Assembly (NCBI GenBank): GCA_934695325.1
Contig: CAKUVD010000008.1
Span: 81,703 to 145,702 of the forward strand
Reading direction: 5' to 3'
DNA: 64,000 nucleotides
Source: an uncultured Bacteroidales bacterium
Lineage (GTDB): Bacteria; Bacteroidota; Bacteroidia; Bacteroidales; UBA932
Below, in pieces: positions 35,217 through 44,733 of this stretch. Each line of letters starts with the position of its first letter. Positions within the stretch are counted from its first letter, which is position 1. Made by a program: the position numbers and the translations under genes. The notes beneath the pieces are model-generated. The model did no database searches, was not told the DNA's origin, and saw only the letters and a program-made list of their open reading frames with translations.

Positions 35217-36122
35217 ATGAAGAAAATCGAAGAATATACGGACTCCCAGCTTGAGGATATGTTCGACTCCATCTATCCTGAGGACGAGTCAGGAGAGGCG
35301 CGCAGGGCTTATGCCAATGTCGCTTCACGGCTCGGCTTCAGGAAGCAGAGGAACGCTTTCCGGAAAGCCGTGCTCAAGGTATCTGCATTGACGGTCGCAG
35401 CAGCGTCAGCCGCTGGATTGTTCTTCGGCGGAATCGCCTATGAGTCGGCACGGAACAGAAAAGTGTATTGGTCGGAGGTCACTGTCTCTGATGGGCAGCA
35501 TCGCGACCTGACGCTTCCTGATGGTACTCATCTTCTCCTCAAACCGGGCAGCCGCATCACTTATCCATCTGAGTTCACGGCAGACAGCCGTCAGATATTC
35601 CTTGACGGAGAAGTGTTCGCGGAGGTGTCCAAGAATCCTCATAAGCCGTTTGTCATCACATCTGGTGACGTGTCAGTAAAGGTGCTCGGGACGGTGTTTG
35701 ACTTCAGGGCCTACAGCTCTTCGGAAAGTGCGGAGATAGCGTTGGCGGAAGGTTCCGTGGAGATGCTTGTGACTTCAGACAGTGCATCTGTGGAGTATTC
35801 TATGACTCCGGGGGATGTCATTCAGTATGACGGGCATACTGGAAACGTCTCCAGAAGGCGTTTTTCGCCGGAGTTCATCTGCCAGATGAGCACTGCGGGG
35901 TCGCTGCACTTCATAGACCAGCGGCTGGACGATATCATCGCTGATCTGGAGAGGGTGTTCGGCCGCAAGATCGTGGTCGCAGACAGTGAATTGTCGGGAA
36001 GGCGCTTTGATGCCTGGTTCACGGCAGGCGAGAATCTGGACAAGATACTTGCCTCGCTGAATGCCGACGGTTCTATGAGGATAACTGAAAGGAACGACGT
36101 TCTGTATATTTTCTCGCGATAA
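35217..36122 (+). CDS. FecR-family anti-sigma factor
   Basis: 301 aa. A cytoplasmic N-terminus (1-52) would hold the sigma factor, followed by one transmembrane helix at about 53-75 (VSALTVAAASAAGLFFGGIAY) and the periplasmic FecR domain (LPDGTHLLLKPGSRITYP, VKVLGTVFDFRAY) with a C-terminal DUF4974-like segment (LHFIDQRLDDIIADLERVF). It receives the signal from the STN domain of the SusC directly downstream (29 nt) and controls the sigma factor at 32470, two genes upstream. Confidence 0.92.
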   Translation: MKKIEEYTDSQLEDMFDSIYPEDESGEARRAYANVASRLGFRKQRNAFRKAVLKVSALTVAAASAAGLFFGGIAYESARNRKVYWSEVTVSDGQHRDLTLPDGTHLLLKPGSRITYPSEFTADSRQIFLDGEVFAEVSKNPHKPFVITSGDVSVKVLGTVFDFRAYSSSESAEIALAEGSVEMLVTSDSASVEYSMTPGDVIQYDGHTGNVSRRRFSPEFICQMSTAGSLHFIDQRLDDIIADLERVFGRKIVVADSELSGRRFDAWFTAGENLDKILASLNADGSMRITERNDVLYIFSR

Positions 36123-36151
36123 ACCCATAATATACACCAATAATTTTTCAA

Positions 36152-39100
36152 ATGAAAAGCGATAACGGATTCCGTCGCTTGGGGCGTTGTGCCCTGGCGG
36201 CTATGGTCTTGGCGCTTGTCTGCGTGTCATCGTATGCGCAAGGCATCTCGCTGAGTCTGAAGAATGTCTCTGTGCGTGAGGCGATTGCGCAGCTGCACAG
36301 GGAAGGCGGCTACTCTATCGTCGTCAATGCCGGTGAAGTGGATATGGACAGGGTGGTCTCGGTCAATGTGACCGGTGGCACCATCAATGATGTCCTAAGC
36401 CAGATCTTTGCCGGAGACAAGGTCAAATACATCATCGAAGACCATCACATATCGGTGGTAAAGGATGAAAAGCAGAATGTCGGGCAGGGGGCTAAACCTC
36501 AGCAGGGCAGGGATGCCGTACTGGAAGGCAAAGTCTTGGATTCCAACGGCGAGCCTCTCATAGGTGCGTCAGTCCGCATCTCCGGAACGACCAATGTCGG
36601 CATAGCCGACGTCAATGGAGCGTACTCTATCACCGGATTCTCATATCCTGTGGATGTCGAGGTCAATTATCTGGGCTATGAGCCGAAGACCATCCATCTT
36701 ACGGGAAGCGAGAATACACCGTATGACATTGTCCTGAAAGAATCTGACAATGTACTTTCGGATGCAGTGGTCGTCGGATACGGCGTGCAGAAGAAGGCCA
36801 ACCTTACAGGTGCCGTCGCGGCGGTGTCTGCGGAGGAGATGAAGGACAGGCCTGTGGCATCTGTCGGACAGGCACTCCAGGGTATGGTCCCGAACCTTAA
36901 CATCACCCAGTCCTCAGGACAGCCTGGAGCCGGAAGTACTTTCAATATCCGAGGCAACACTTCTCCTAACGGAGGCTCGCCGCTTATTCTCGTGGACGGT
37001 ATGGAGACGTATCTCGACCGTATCAACTCTAACGATATCGAGTCCATCTCCATCCTTAAGGATGCGTCTTCGGCGGCCATCTATGGCGCCCGCGCCGCAT
37101 TCGGTGTGATCCTCGTGACCACCAAGAGCGGGAAGAAAGAGCAGAAGCCTACCGTCACATTCGACGGAAGATTCTCATTCTCGGCCAATACGGTCTCCAC
37201 GGATTTCGAGACCAGGGGATATTACTCTGCGTATATCGCCGACCTGTTTATGAAGACTAAGGGCGGAGTCCCTTATACAAGCTATACGGACTATGACTAC
37301 CAGCGTCTCTGGGAACGCAGGAACGACAAGACCGAGAATCCTGAGCGTCCGTGGGTGCTCACGGAGATGAGGAACGGACGCCTTTCATACGTATATCTCG
37401 GCAACTTCGACTGGTATCACTATGTCTATGACGAGAGCCGCCCTACGCAGGACTATAATGTCACTGTGCGCGGTGGCTCCAAGAATGTCACATATATGGT
37501 CAGCGGACGTTTCTACAAGCAGAACGGTGTGTGGAGACAGAGCCCTGATGATTATAAGTCATTCAATACCAGGGCGAAAGTAGACGTGCAGATAACTCCG
37601 TGGCTGAAACTTTCCAACAACACCAAACTTTTCAACGGCACGTACAGCTACGGTGCGAACAACTTCAGGAAGCCTATCCTTCACGCACTTGCGAGCTTCG
37701 TCCCGGAGAACCCGGACGGAACGGCTGTGTCCCATACGGTACTCACGAACTCGTCATCCCATTATATAATGGACGGATACAGCGCGATGATGCTCAAGGG
37801 CAAGAACTGGGGGCGCAAGAGGACGTTCGAGGTCACTTCCACCTGGGCTCTGACCGCCGACATCACCAAGCGCCTGAAGTTCAATGCTGATTTCTCCTAT
37901 AAGTTCGGGTATCTGCGAAACGAGTTCCGCGATTGCTCCGTAGAGTATTCGGAGTATCCGGGAGAGATTCTCCAGGAGTCTACGAGCTCGTTCAAGGATC
38001 AGCTCTCTGACATTGTCTATGAGCAGAATAACTACGTGACGAACGCATATCTGTCATACGACAATACCTGGGCTTCCAAGCACCATTTCTCCGCAGTCGC
38101 AGGTTTCAACTACGAGGCTCGTCACTATAAGGATCTTAATGTCGTGAGACAGGATCTCCTTTCCGAGGATCTCTCTGACTTCAACCTTGCTACCGGTGAA
38201 GTGAGCAAGCTTACTGGAGGCATCAGCGAGTATTCCCTCGCCGGCTTCTTCTTCCGTGCGGCGTATGACTTCAAGGGCAAGTACCTCGTGGAAGTGGATG
38301 GCCGCTATGACGGAAGCTCGCGATTTGTCGGCAACAATATCTGGGGTTTCTTCCCTTCAGCATCCGCCGCTTGGCGTTTCAGTGAGGAAAAATTCTGGGA
38401 CAATGTCCGTCCGGTGGTGAACAATGCCAAGCTTCGTCTTTCATACGGATCGCTCGGAAACCAGAACATCGGTTACTACGACTACTACCAGAACATAAAC
38501 ACCAAGGGAACGATGAGTTATACATTCGACGGTTCCACTCTTTCAGGTCACGCCACCGTGGATGACCCTGTATCGTCGGGTACGTGGGAGACCGTAGTGT
38601 CCAAGAACGTCGGTCTCGACCTGGGCTTCCTGAAGGACAAACTCACGTTCACTGGAGATATGTATATCCGTGACACAAAGGGTATCCTCACGAAAGGAAA
38701 GAGGCTCCCGTCAATCTATGGCGCTTCGGAGCCTAAGGTCAATGCCAATGACCTCCGCACCAAAGGCTGGGAACTCCAGCTCGAATGGAAAGACTCGTTC
38801 ATGCTCGCCAAGCACAGGTTCGGCTACTACATCGGCGGAAACATCGCTGACTATACTGCCAAATATACCAGGACTGACAACCCTTCAGGCCTCATAGGCG
38901 ACCCATATAAGGGCAAGCGCCTCGGCGAGATCTGGGGCTTCCGTGTAGGCGGTCTGTTCGGCTCTGATGAAGAGGCTGCGGAATATGCCTCCAGAGTGGA
39001 TATGTCCAAGGTCTGCAAGGACTATTACGAGTCAGTCGGGGTTACGGGAGTCCGCGGCGGAGATATGAAATATCTCGACCTCAATGGTGACGGTGAACTG

Positions 39101-39682
39101 AGTTTCGGCAAGGGAACGCTGGATGACCACGGAGACAGGGTAGTCATCGGAAACAGCCAGCCTAGATTCCTCTATGGATTCCACGGCGGGTTCGACTACC
39201 GCGGATTCGACTTCTCCATCTTCTTCCAGGGCATAGGCCATCAGGACTGGTATCCGGGTTCGGACAATATGCATTTCTGGGGGCCTTACAGCCGTCCTTA
39301 TGTTTCCTTCGTAGGCAAGGACTTTATGTCCAACGTCTGGTCTGAAGACAACAAGGACGCATATTTCCCGCGTGCGAGAGGATATTCCGCATTGAATGCA
39401 GGCTCTCTGTACTATACCAATGACAGATACTTGCAGAACTTGGCGTACCTCCGTCTGAAAAACCTCACATTTGGATATACTCTTCCGGAAAAACTCACGA
39501 TGAAAGCGAACATTTCACGCCTCAGGGTATATTTCAGCGGTGAGAACCTCTGGTACACCAGTCCTGTAAAGAAGCACAACAAATATGTGGATCCGGAACT
39601 TCTGGCTATCGCAAGCAACAAGAACGGAGATACATATTCTTTCTACAAAACATTCTCCTTCGGTGTTACCGTGACATTCTAA
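36152..39682 (+). CDS. SusC/RagA TonB-dependent transporter with N-terminal STN signalling domain
   Basis: 1176 aa, outer membrane. Signal peptide to about residue 30, STN domain about 31-105 (VSVREAIAQLHREGGYSIVV), carboxypeptidase-regulatory-like domain (GEPLIGASVRISGTTNVG), and a plug with the SusC signature DAVVVGYGVQKKANLTGA; the barrel ends FSFGVTVTF. The STN domain contacts FecR in the periplasm when ligand binds, so the transporter is also the sensor. It forms the transport complex with the SusD 10 nt downstream. The family is typical for glycans but also takes other large ligands. Confidence 0.94.
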   Translation: MKSDNGFRRLGRCALAAMVLALVCVSSYAQGISLSLKNVSVREAIAQLHREGGYSIVVNAGEVDMDRVVSVNVTGGTINDVLSQIFAGDKVKYIIEDHHISVVKDEKQNVGQGAKPQQGRDAVLEGKVLDSNGEPLIGASVRISGTTNVGIADVNGAYSITGFSYPVDVEVNYLGYEPKTIHLTGSENTPYDIVLKESDNVLSDAVVVGYGVQKKANLTGAVAAVSAEEMKDRPVASVGQALQGMVPNLNITQSSGQPGAGSTFNIRGNTSPNGGSPLILVDGMETYLDRINSNDIESISILKDASSAAIYGARAAFGVILVTTKSGKKEQKPTVTFDGRFSFSANTVSTDFETRGYYSAYIADLFMKTKGGVPYTSYTDYDYQRLWERRNDKTENPERPWVLTEMRNGRLSYVYLGNFDWYHYVYDESRPTQDYNVTVRGGSKNVTYMVSGRFYKQNGVWRQSPDDYKSFNTRAKVDVQITPWLKLSNNTKLFNGTYSYGANNFRKPILHALASFVPENPDGTAVSHTVLTNSSSHYIMDGYSAMMLKGKNWGRKRTFEVTSTWALTADITKRLKFNADFSYKFGYLRNEFRDCSVEYSEYPGEILQESTSSFKDQLSDIVYEQNNYVTNAYLSYDNTWASKHHFSAVAGFNYEARHYKDLNVVRQDLLSEDLSDFNLATGEVSKLTGGISEYSLAGFFFRAAYDFKGKYLVEVDGRYDGSSRFVGNNIWGFFPSASAAWRFSEEKFWDNVRPVVNNAKLRLSYGSLGNQNIGYYDYYQNINTKGTMSYTFDGSTLSGHATVDDPVSSGTWETVVSKNVGLDLGFLKDKLTFTGDMYIRDTKGILTKGKRLPSIYGASEPKVNANDLRTKGWELQLEWKDSFMLAKHRFGYYIGGNIADYTAKYTRTDNPSGLIGDPYKGKRLGEIWGFRVGGLFGSDEEAAEYASRVDMSKVCKDYYESVGVTGVRGGDMKYLDLNGDGELSFGKGTLDDHGDRVVIGNSQPRFLYGFHGGFDYRGFDFSIFFQGIGHQDWYPGSDNMHFWGPYSRPYVSFVGKDFMSNVWSEDNKDAYFPRARGYSALNAGSLYYTNDRYLQNLAYLRLKNLTFGYTLPEKLTMKANISRLRVYFSGENLWYTSPVKKHNKYVDPELLAIASNKNGDTYSFYKTFSFGVTVTF

Positions 39683-39692
39683 ATGATTGGAT

Positions 39693-41453
39693 ATGAAAAA
39701 GATATATTTACTGTTGCCAATGCTTTCGCTCATTCTTGCCACCGGATGCGACGACTTCCTGGTGAGAACGCCGAAAGACAAGATGACTCCGGAAACTTTC
39801 TTCCGCACGGAAGATGAATGCCGTCTTTATACCAACGACTTCTATTCTATGCTTCCGGAAGCCGCTTCCGTATATGCAGAAAGGGCCGACTATATAACCG
39901 GCATCGACGTGCCTGCAGAACTTACGGGGAAACGTACTGTGCCATCTACGGCAAGTACTTGGAAATGGGAGGCTCTCCGTGAGGTGAACTTCTTTATAGA
40001 GCACGCCGACCAGTGCGAGGACGTCTCCGTAAGGAACGAGTATCTCGGAGTCGCCAGATTCTTCAGAGCGCTGTTCTATCTGGACAAGGTTATGCGCTAT
40101 GGCGATGTTCCTTGGGTGGACAGGCCTCTGGATGCTGACTCTCAGGAGCTGTACAAGGGACGTGACGACCGCAAATATGTGATGGACAGGGTACTTGAGG
40201 ATGTGGACTTCGCGATTGCCAACCTCCCCGAAGCAAAGGATGTCTATCGTGTCACGAAATGGACGGCACTTGCTCTCAAGTCCAGGATCTTCCTTTTCGA
40301 GGGGACATACAGGAAATACCACGGGCTCGGTGACTGGGAAGGGTGTCTTCAGGAATCCGCCAATGCGGCCGAGACATTCATCCGTACATCCGGCTATGTG
40401 CTGTATTCCCAGGGTAAGCAGCCGTACCGGGATCTGTTCAATCTCCTGGATTCAGACCGCAGCGAAGTGATTCTTTCACGCGCATATTCGCAGTCTATCG
40501 GACTCGTCCACGATGCGAACGGACGTTATACCTCAGTGTCGATGGGACGTCTCGGGCTCTTGAAGGACGTGGTGAATATGTACCTGATGGCGGACGGCAC
40601 ACGCTTCACTGACAAGGCAGGGTACAAGACAATGCAGTTCGCTCAGGAATGTGCAGGCAGGGATCCGCGTCTTGCGCAGTCCATCCGTACTCCTGGATAC
40701 ACAAGGACTGACAAGGCGGTGCAGCTCGCCCCGGATATGGCGGCTACCGTGACAGGATATCAGATAACCAAATATGTCGGCGCTACCAAGTATGACACAT
40801 ACAAGTCGTCCGAGAATGACATTCCGCTGTTCCGTACTGCCGAGGTCTATCTTAATTACGCCGAGACGAAGGCTGAACTTGGGACATTGACACAGAACGA
40901 TCTCGACATCTCGCTGAACAAGCTCAGGGACAGGGTCCAGATGCCTCATCTGGATATGGCTGCAGCCAACTTGTCACCGGACCCGTACCTGCTGGATCCT
41001 GTCACAGGCTACAGCAATGTCACCGGCGACAATCAGGGCGTAATCCTGGAAATCAGGCGAGAGAGGACAGTGGAGCTTCTTTGCGAGGGCTTCCGTTATT
41101 GGGACATAATGCGTTGGAAGGAAGGCAAGCGCTTCGAGCGTCCGTTCTATGGGATGTACTTCCCGGGCCCTGGCTCTTATGACCTTGACGGAAACGGAAG
41201 CATTGACTTCGTCATCTATGAAGGCGGTGCTCCTGCCGCCGCTGACGGTGTCGTATATGCTTCTATTGACGACCTTCACCTTTCTGAAGGGACGTCCGGA
41301 TATATCACGACCAATACGGGAATTGACCGAAAGTGGGATGAGAACAGGGATTATCTGTACCCTATTCCGACTGACGACATAGTCATCACCCAGGGAGCGG
41401 TAAAGCAGAATCCTGGATGGGAAGATGGTCTTGACTTTAATAATGAACAGTAA
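39693..41453 (+). CDS. RagB/SusD family lipoprotein
   Basis: 586 aa with signal peptide MKKIYLLLPMLSLILATGC (Cys19) and the family start DDFLVRTPKDKMTPETFF; the C-terminal signature is ILEIRRERTVELLCEGFRYW. It is the surface lid of the SusC at 36152. A TTG at 39687 would add two residues; the ATG at 39693 is taken. The stop overlaps the next gene as TAATG (41451-41455). Confidence 0.93.
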   Translation: MKKIYLLLPMLSLILATGCDDFLVRTPKDKMTPETFFRTEDECRLYTNDFYSMLPEAASVYAERADYITGIDVPAELTGKRTVPSTASTWKWEALREVNFFIEHADQCEDVSVRNEYLGVARFFRALFYLDKVMRYGDVPWVDRPLDADSQELYKGRDDRKYVMDRVLEDVDFAIANLPEAKDVYRVTKWTALALKSRIFLFEGTYRKYHGLGDWEGCLQESANAAETFIRTSGYVLYSQGKQPYRDLFNLLDSDRSEVILSRAYSQSIGLVHDANGRYTSVSMGRLGLLKDVVNMYLMADGTRFTDKAGYKTMQFAQECAGRDPRLAQSIRTPGYTRTDKAVQLAPDMAATVTGYQITKYVGATKYDTYKSSENDIPLFRTAEVYLNYAETKAELGTLTQNDLDISLNKLRDRVQMPHLDMAAANLSPDPYLLDPVTGYSNVTGDNQGVILEIRRERTVELLCEGFRYWDIMRWKEGKRFERPFYGMYFPGPGSYDLDGNGSIDFVIYEGGAPAAADGVVYASIDDLHLSEGTSGYITTNTGIDRKWDENRDYLYPIPTDDIVITQGAVKQNPGWEDGLDFNNEQ

Positions 41454-43648
41454 TGAAAACAAGAAGATGTTTGACAATGCTGGCTGCTGTGGCTATGCTT
41501 TCCGGGTGCTACAAGAATCCGGATATGCCGATGCAGCAGATCTCAGTCGATAAGGAGGCTATCGTATCGGCTGCTACAGGTGCTGAATATACGGTTTCAG
41601 TAGTATCCAACACCAAATGGAAAATTTCTTCCGCTTCCGTGGACTGGATTTCTGCTTCTCTTGAGCAGAGCACTGGAAATGCAGACCTGCTCCTGACCAT
41701 CAGTCCTAACGCCGGTGACGCACGCGAGGCTGAACTTAGGCTGGAGGCGGTCTCTGACAATGCGGTTTCCGCAGAAGTCCGTATCCGCCAGGCTTCCGCA
41801 AAGGACGGCGGAGCCATATCCATCAGCGACCTCAGGTCAATGAGCAAGGACGGTGAGAGAGTCCGGCTGACTGCCGGCACCTCTGTGCGCGGTTTTGTCG
41901 TGTCCAATGTCAGTACTGACAACTGGTTTGCGAACTCTATCGCCATCGAGGACTCATTCTCATCACCTGAGTCCGGCATTACCGTGACGCTTCCGGAGAT
42001 GCCATCGTATGCGGCAGGCGTTGAGGTGTCAGTGCCTCTCGCCGATGCGACCCTTTACAGAAATGAAGAAGGATATCTTGTTCTGGAGGCTTCCAGGGCG
42101 GACAGCACTGAAGTCACTCCTGTTGAAGTCAAGCCGGTGTCTGTAGACTATGCGGCTCTCGCTTCGGGAAAGTATGAGTCAATGTATGTAAGTTCTTCGC
42201 TTCAGATTACCGATGCCGGCCTTTCAGGCGTGCTTGGAGACTGCCCTCTTCTGGAAGATGAGGACGGAAACCACATCAGGCTGAAAGTCGCAGACGAGTC
42301 TGCATTGGCATTGTCCCAGGCGAAGGACGGTTCATGCGCGGTAGGCGGCCTCGGAGGGTTTGCCTCTGCTGTGCCTGAGCTTGCTCCTACTTCATCCTCT
42401 GATGTTCCGTTCAACGGCATGCGCTTCGGAGTGAAGATAGGTGTCCGTCAGCTGCCGTACATCCTGTCATTCTATGCAAGTTCACAGAAAAACAAGGACT
42501 TGAAATACAGCGTGATGAAGGACGGTACGTATGCAAACCTCGGAACGGACTTCTATCTTAAGGACAGTGATGACAAGATTGGCGCAGTCATGGAGGCGAA
42601 GGCCACATCTATAATGACGGGTTCAGGCCAGTTCCGAATGTCGCACTGGGCCGATGAGGCAGCCCATGACAATATCCCTGGCAAGTCATTTACAGGAGAT
42701 GACGGCTCCGGATATTATATGACAATTCCGCTCCAGGTAGATCTTCCGTCCACATTCCATGTGGCATTCGGTGTCGGAGGAACCGGTGGTGCAGTGAAGA
42801 ACTGGAAACTGGAGTATTCTTCAGACAAGGAGACATGGAAACCTGGCGCGGACTTCGCTATAGACAAGGCGGTGGCAGGCTCCGGATTCTATTATTACTA
42901 TGACTTCAAACTTACTCCTGAGGTGAGCTTCTCTGCCGGACAGACATTGTATCTCAGATGGACAGCTACAGGTAATACCTCTGTGAACAATGCAACGACC
43001 ACAGGCCTTGGTTCTGATGTCAGACTTACCTGCTGCGTGGCTCTGTTCGATGAGTATTCGGCATCCACATCAGTTCCTTCTGGCGCGGTATATTATGAGC
43101 CGTTCGACAATCTGACTGAAGGTCTTGATTATCTGTGGGGTGACAGGCTTGCTGCTATGATGAACTTCTGCGGTAGCGACATCTCCAGATGGAGCGAGGC
43201 GCAGAAGAACGGCATGACCGGTGAGAATGTACATCAGAGACGCGGATATGCGCAGATTGGCTATGTGGAGTCACAGACTGTCAAGAGGGCCGAGTATGTG
43301 AACTCATTGGGCTCTCTCACGACTCCTGCATTCGGGGCAGCAGGTGATCTTGTGCTCTCATTCGATGCGATGGCTTACCATACTCCTGCCGACAGGCCGA
43401 ATGCGAAAGCTGGCGAACCTGCCGACAAGAAGGGAGACCTTACATCAGTAGTCGTGAAAGTTGCCGGTGGCGGTACCATCGACGGCAAGACAGAGGTCAC
43501 TGTAGATGGTCTGGCTACAGACAAGTTCACTAATTTCAAACTGAATATAAAAGGCGCGACAGCCGACACCAAGGTTACATTTACAAGTGCACCTGCCGCC
43601 GGAGATTTCTCGCGCTGGTTCATAGACAACATTCTTGTAACAAAATAA
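41453..43648 (+). CDS. BACON/DUF5689 domain surface lipoprotein
   Basis: 731 aa. Lipobox LSGC (Cys19), then a BACON-like Ig fold (about 30-112, with TKWKISSASVDWIS), a DUF5689 domain (about 120-330, SISDLRSMSKDGERVRL) and two beta-rich jelly-roll-like modules (about 340-545 and 550-731). Such proteins occur as third genes of SusCD loci and act as accessory surface binders or carriers of catalytic modules. The two C-terminal modules resemble carbohydrate-binding or choice-of-anchor folds, but no active site is visible. It starts by 1-nt overlap with susD. Confidence 0.8.
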   Translation: MKTRRCLTMLAAVAMLSGCYKNPDMPMQQISVDKEAIVSAATGAEYTVSVVSNTKWKISSASVDWISASLEQSTGNADLLLTISPNAGDAREAELRLEAVSDNAVSAEVRIRQASAKDGGAISISDLRSMSKDGERVRLTAGTSVRGFVVSNVSTDNWFANSIAIEDSFSSPESGITVTLPEMPSYAAGVEVSVPLADATLYRNEEGYLVLEASRADSTEVTPVEVKPVSVDYAALASGKYESMYVSSSLQITDAGLSGVLGDCPLLEDEDGNHIRLKVADESALALSQAKDGSCAVGGLGGFASAVPELAPTSSSDVPFNGMRFGVKIGVRQLPYILSFYASSQKNKDLKYSVMKDGTYANLGTDFYLKDSDDKIGAVMEAKATSIMTGSGQFRMSHWADEAAHDNIPGKSFTGDDGSGYYMTIPLQVDLPSTFHVAFGVGGTGGAVKNWKLEYSSDKETWKPGADFAIDKAVAGSGFYYYYDFKLTPEVSFSAGQTLYLRWTATGNTSVNNATTTGLGSDVRLTCCVALFDEYSASTSVPSGAVYYEPFDNLTEGLDYLWGDRLAAMMNFCGSDISRWSEAQKNGMTGENVHQRRGYAQIGYVESQTVKRAEYVNSLGSLTTPAFGAAGDLVLSFDAMAYHTPADRPNAKAGEPADKKGDLTSVVVKVAGGGTIDGKTEVTVDGLATDKFTNFKLNIKGATADTKVTFTSAPAAGDFSRWFIDNILVTK

Positions 43649-43654
43649 CGTATT

Positions 43655-44566
43655 ATGAAACGTATATCATTTATTCTCAGTCTTTTCGTGATGCTTGGCG
43701 CTTGCTCCGCATCACTTGACAATGCGGATTATATCCCAGGGCCGGATGGCTCCGGGGCAGATGAGCCTTCGGAAGTCACGCCCGATGTCATTGCCGATAA
43801 CCAGATAAAGGTCATCTCATTCAATGTCAGGACCTCCACCGGGGACAAGAACACGTCCAATGCATGGGATCTCCGCAAGAAGGCGATTCCTCCGATGTTC
43901 GCCAAGGAGAATCCTACGGTGTTCGGAGTGCAGGAGGCACGCGAGGAGCAGATGTCCTTCCTCAGGTCTCAGGTGGCAGGCTATGAAGGAATCGGAGTAG
44001 GCCGCGATGACGGCAAGACTGCAGGCGAGACAATGGGCATCTTCTACAAGACAAGCGATGTTGAGCTGGTGAAGTGGGGCACATTCTGGCTGTCGCAGAC
44101 CCCTGACACCCCTTCCAAGGGCTGGGATGCGAAGTATTACAGGACCGCCACATGGGCTGTGTTCAAGCATAAGCCTTCAGGAGTCACATTCATGTATGTG
44201 AACACTCATCTGGACAATGCCGGCAAGCTTGCACGCCAGAACGGGCTGCTTCTTATCCGCGACAAGATCATTGAGCTCAATACAGGCAATTGGCCTGTAA
44301 TCCTTACTGCGGACTTCAACTCCACTACCGATGATCCTATATTCGACAGTGTGAAGGCTCTTATGACTGATGCGCGTACAGCGTGCCCGATTACTGACAA
44401 CTATGGCTCATATAACGGCTGGGGACAGTCCAACTCTGTCATAGATCATATCTTCTATCGCGGTTTCACAGGTGAGAAGTTCCACACCATCCGCGATGTA
44501 TATGAAGGTGTGCAGTATATGTCTGACCATTATCCTGTGTCAGCTGTCCTGCAGGTCGAAAAATAA
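43655..44566 (+). CDS. EEP-family lipoprotein (endonuclease/exonuclease/phosphatase)
   Basis: 303 aa. Lipobox LGAC (Cys17), an acidic linker, then the EEP domain: ISFNVRT, FGVQEAR, YVNTHLDN, LTADFNSTTDD and the terminal MSDHYPVSA carrying the catalytic Asp-His pair. It is anchored at the cell surface or periplasmic face, unlike the nucleases involved in repair. It is the last gene of the SusCD locus, 6 nt after the BACON/DUF5689 gene, and a strong terminator follows. With the EEP protein at 31487 the locus is bracketed by two members of the same superfamily. Confidence 0.88.
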   Translation: MKRISFILSLFVMLGACSASLDNADYIPGPDGSGADEPSEVTPDVIADNQIKVISFNVRTSTGDKNTSNAWDLRKKAIPPMFAKENPTVFGVQEAREEQMSFLRSQVAGYEGIGVGRDDGKTAGETMGIFYKTSDVELVKWGTFWLSQTPDTPSKGWDAKYYRTATWAVFKHKPSGVTFMYVNTHLDNAGKLARQNGLLLIRDKIIELNTGNWPVILTADFNSTTDDPIFDSVKALMTDARTACPITDNYGSYNGWGQSNSVIDHIFYRGFTGEKFHTIRDVYEGVQYMSDHYPVSAVLQVEK

Positions 44567-44600
44567 TTAATAGCGTCTAAAACAGGTTTGTATTTATTCG

Positions 44601-44636
44601 AGCGGCTGACCAAATCACTTTGGTCAGCCGCTTTTT
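44601..44636 (+). terminator. Rho-independent terminator of the SusCD locus
   Basis: Perfect 14-bp stem AGCGGCTGACCAAA (44601-44614) and TTTGGTCAGCCGCT (44619-44632), loop TCAC, followed by TTTT. It lies 35 nt after the last gene and, being symmetrical, may also serve rsgA on the other strand. Confidence 0.92.
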
Positions 44637-44641
44637 GGCTG

Positions 44642-44686
44642 CACCCCTGCGGACTGTCTTTGAGTACCAGTTGCCGAGGAGGCCAT
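44642..44686. repeat. Intergenic repeat, copy 1
   Basis: Begins CACCCCTGCGGACT and includes GCCGAGGAGGCCAT. The copy at 60290-60333 has CACCCCTGCAGACT and GTCGAGGAGGCTAT at the same spacing (42 versus 41 nt from CACCCC to GAGGAGGC). Both lie between a plus-strand terminator and the 3' end of a minus-strand gene. Confidence 0.45.
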
Positions 44687-44733
44687 TCTTGGGAAAGTTG
44701 TCCTTATATTGACTTTGTGGCTGAGACGGTCTC

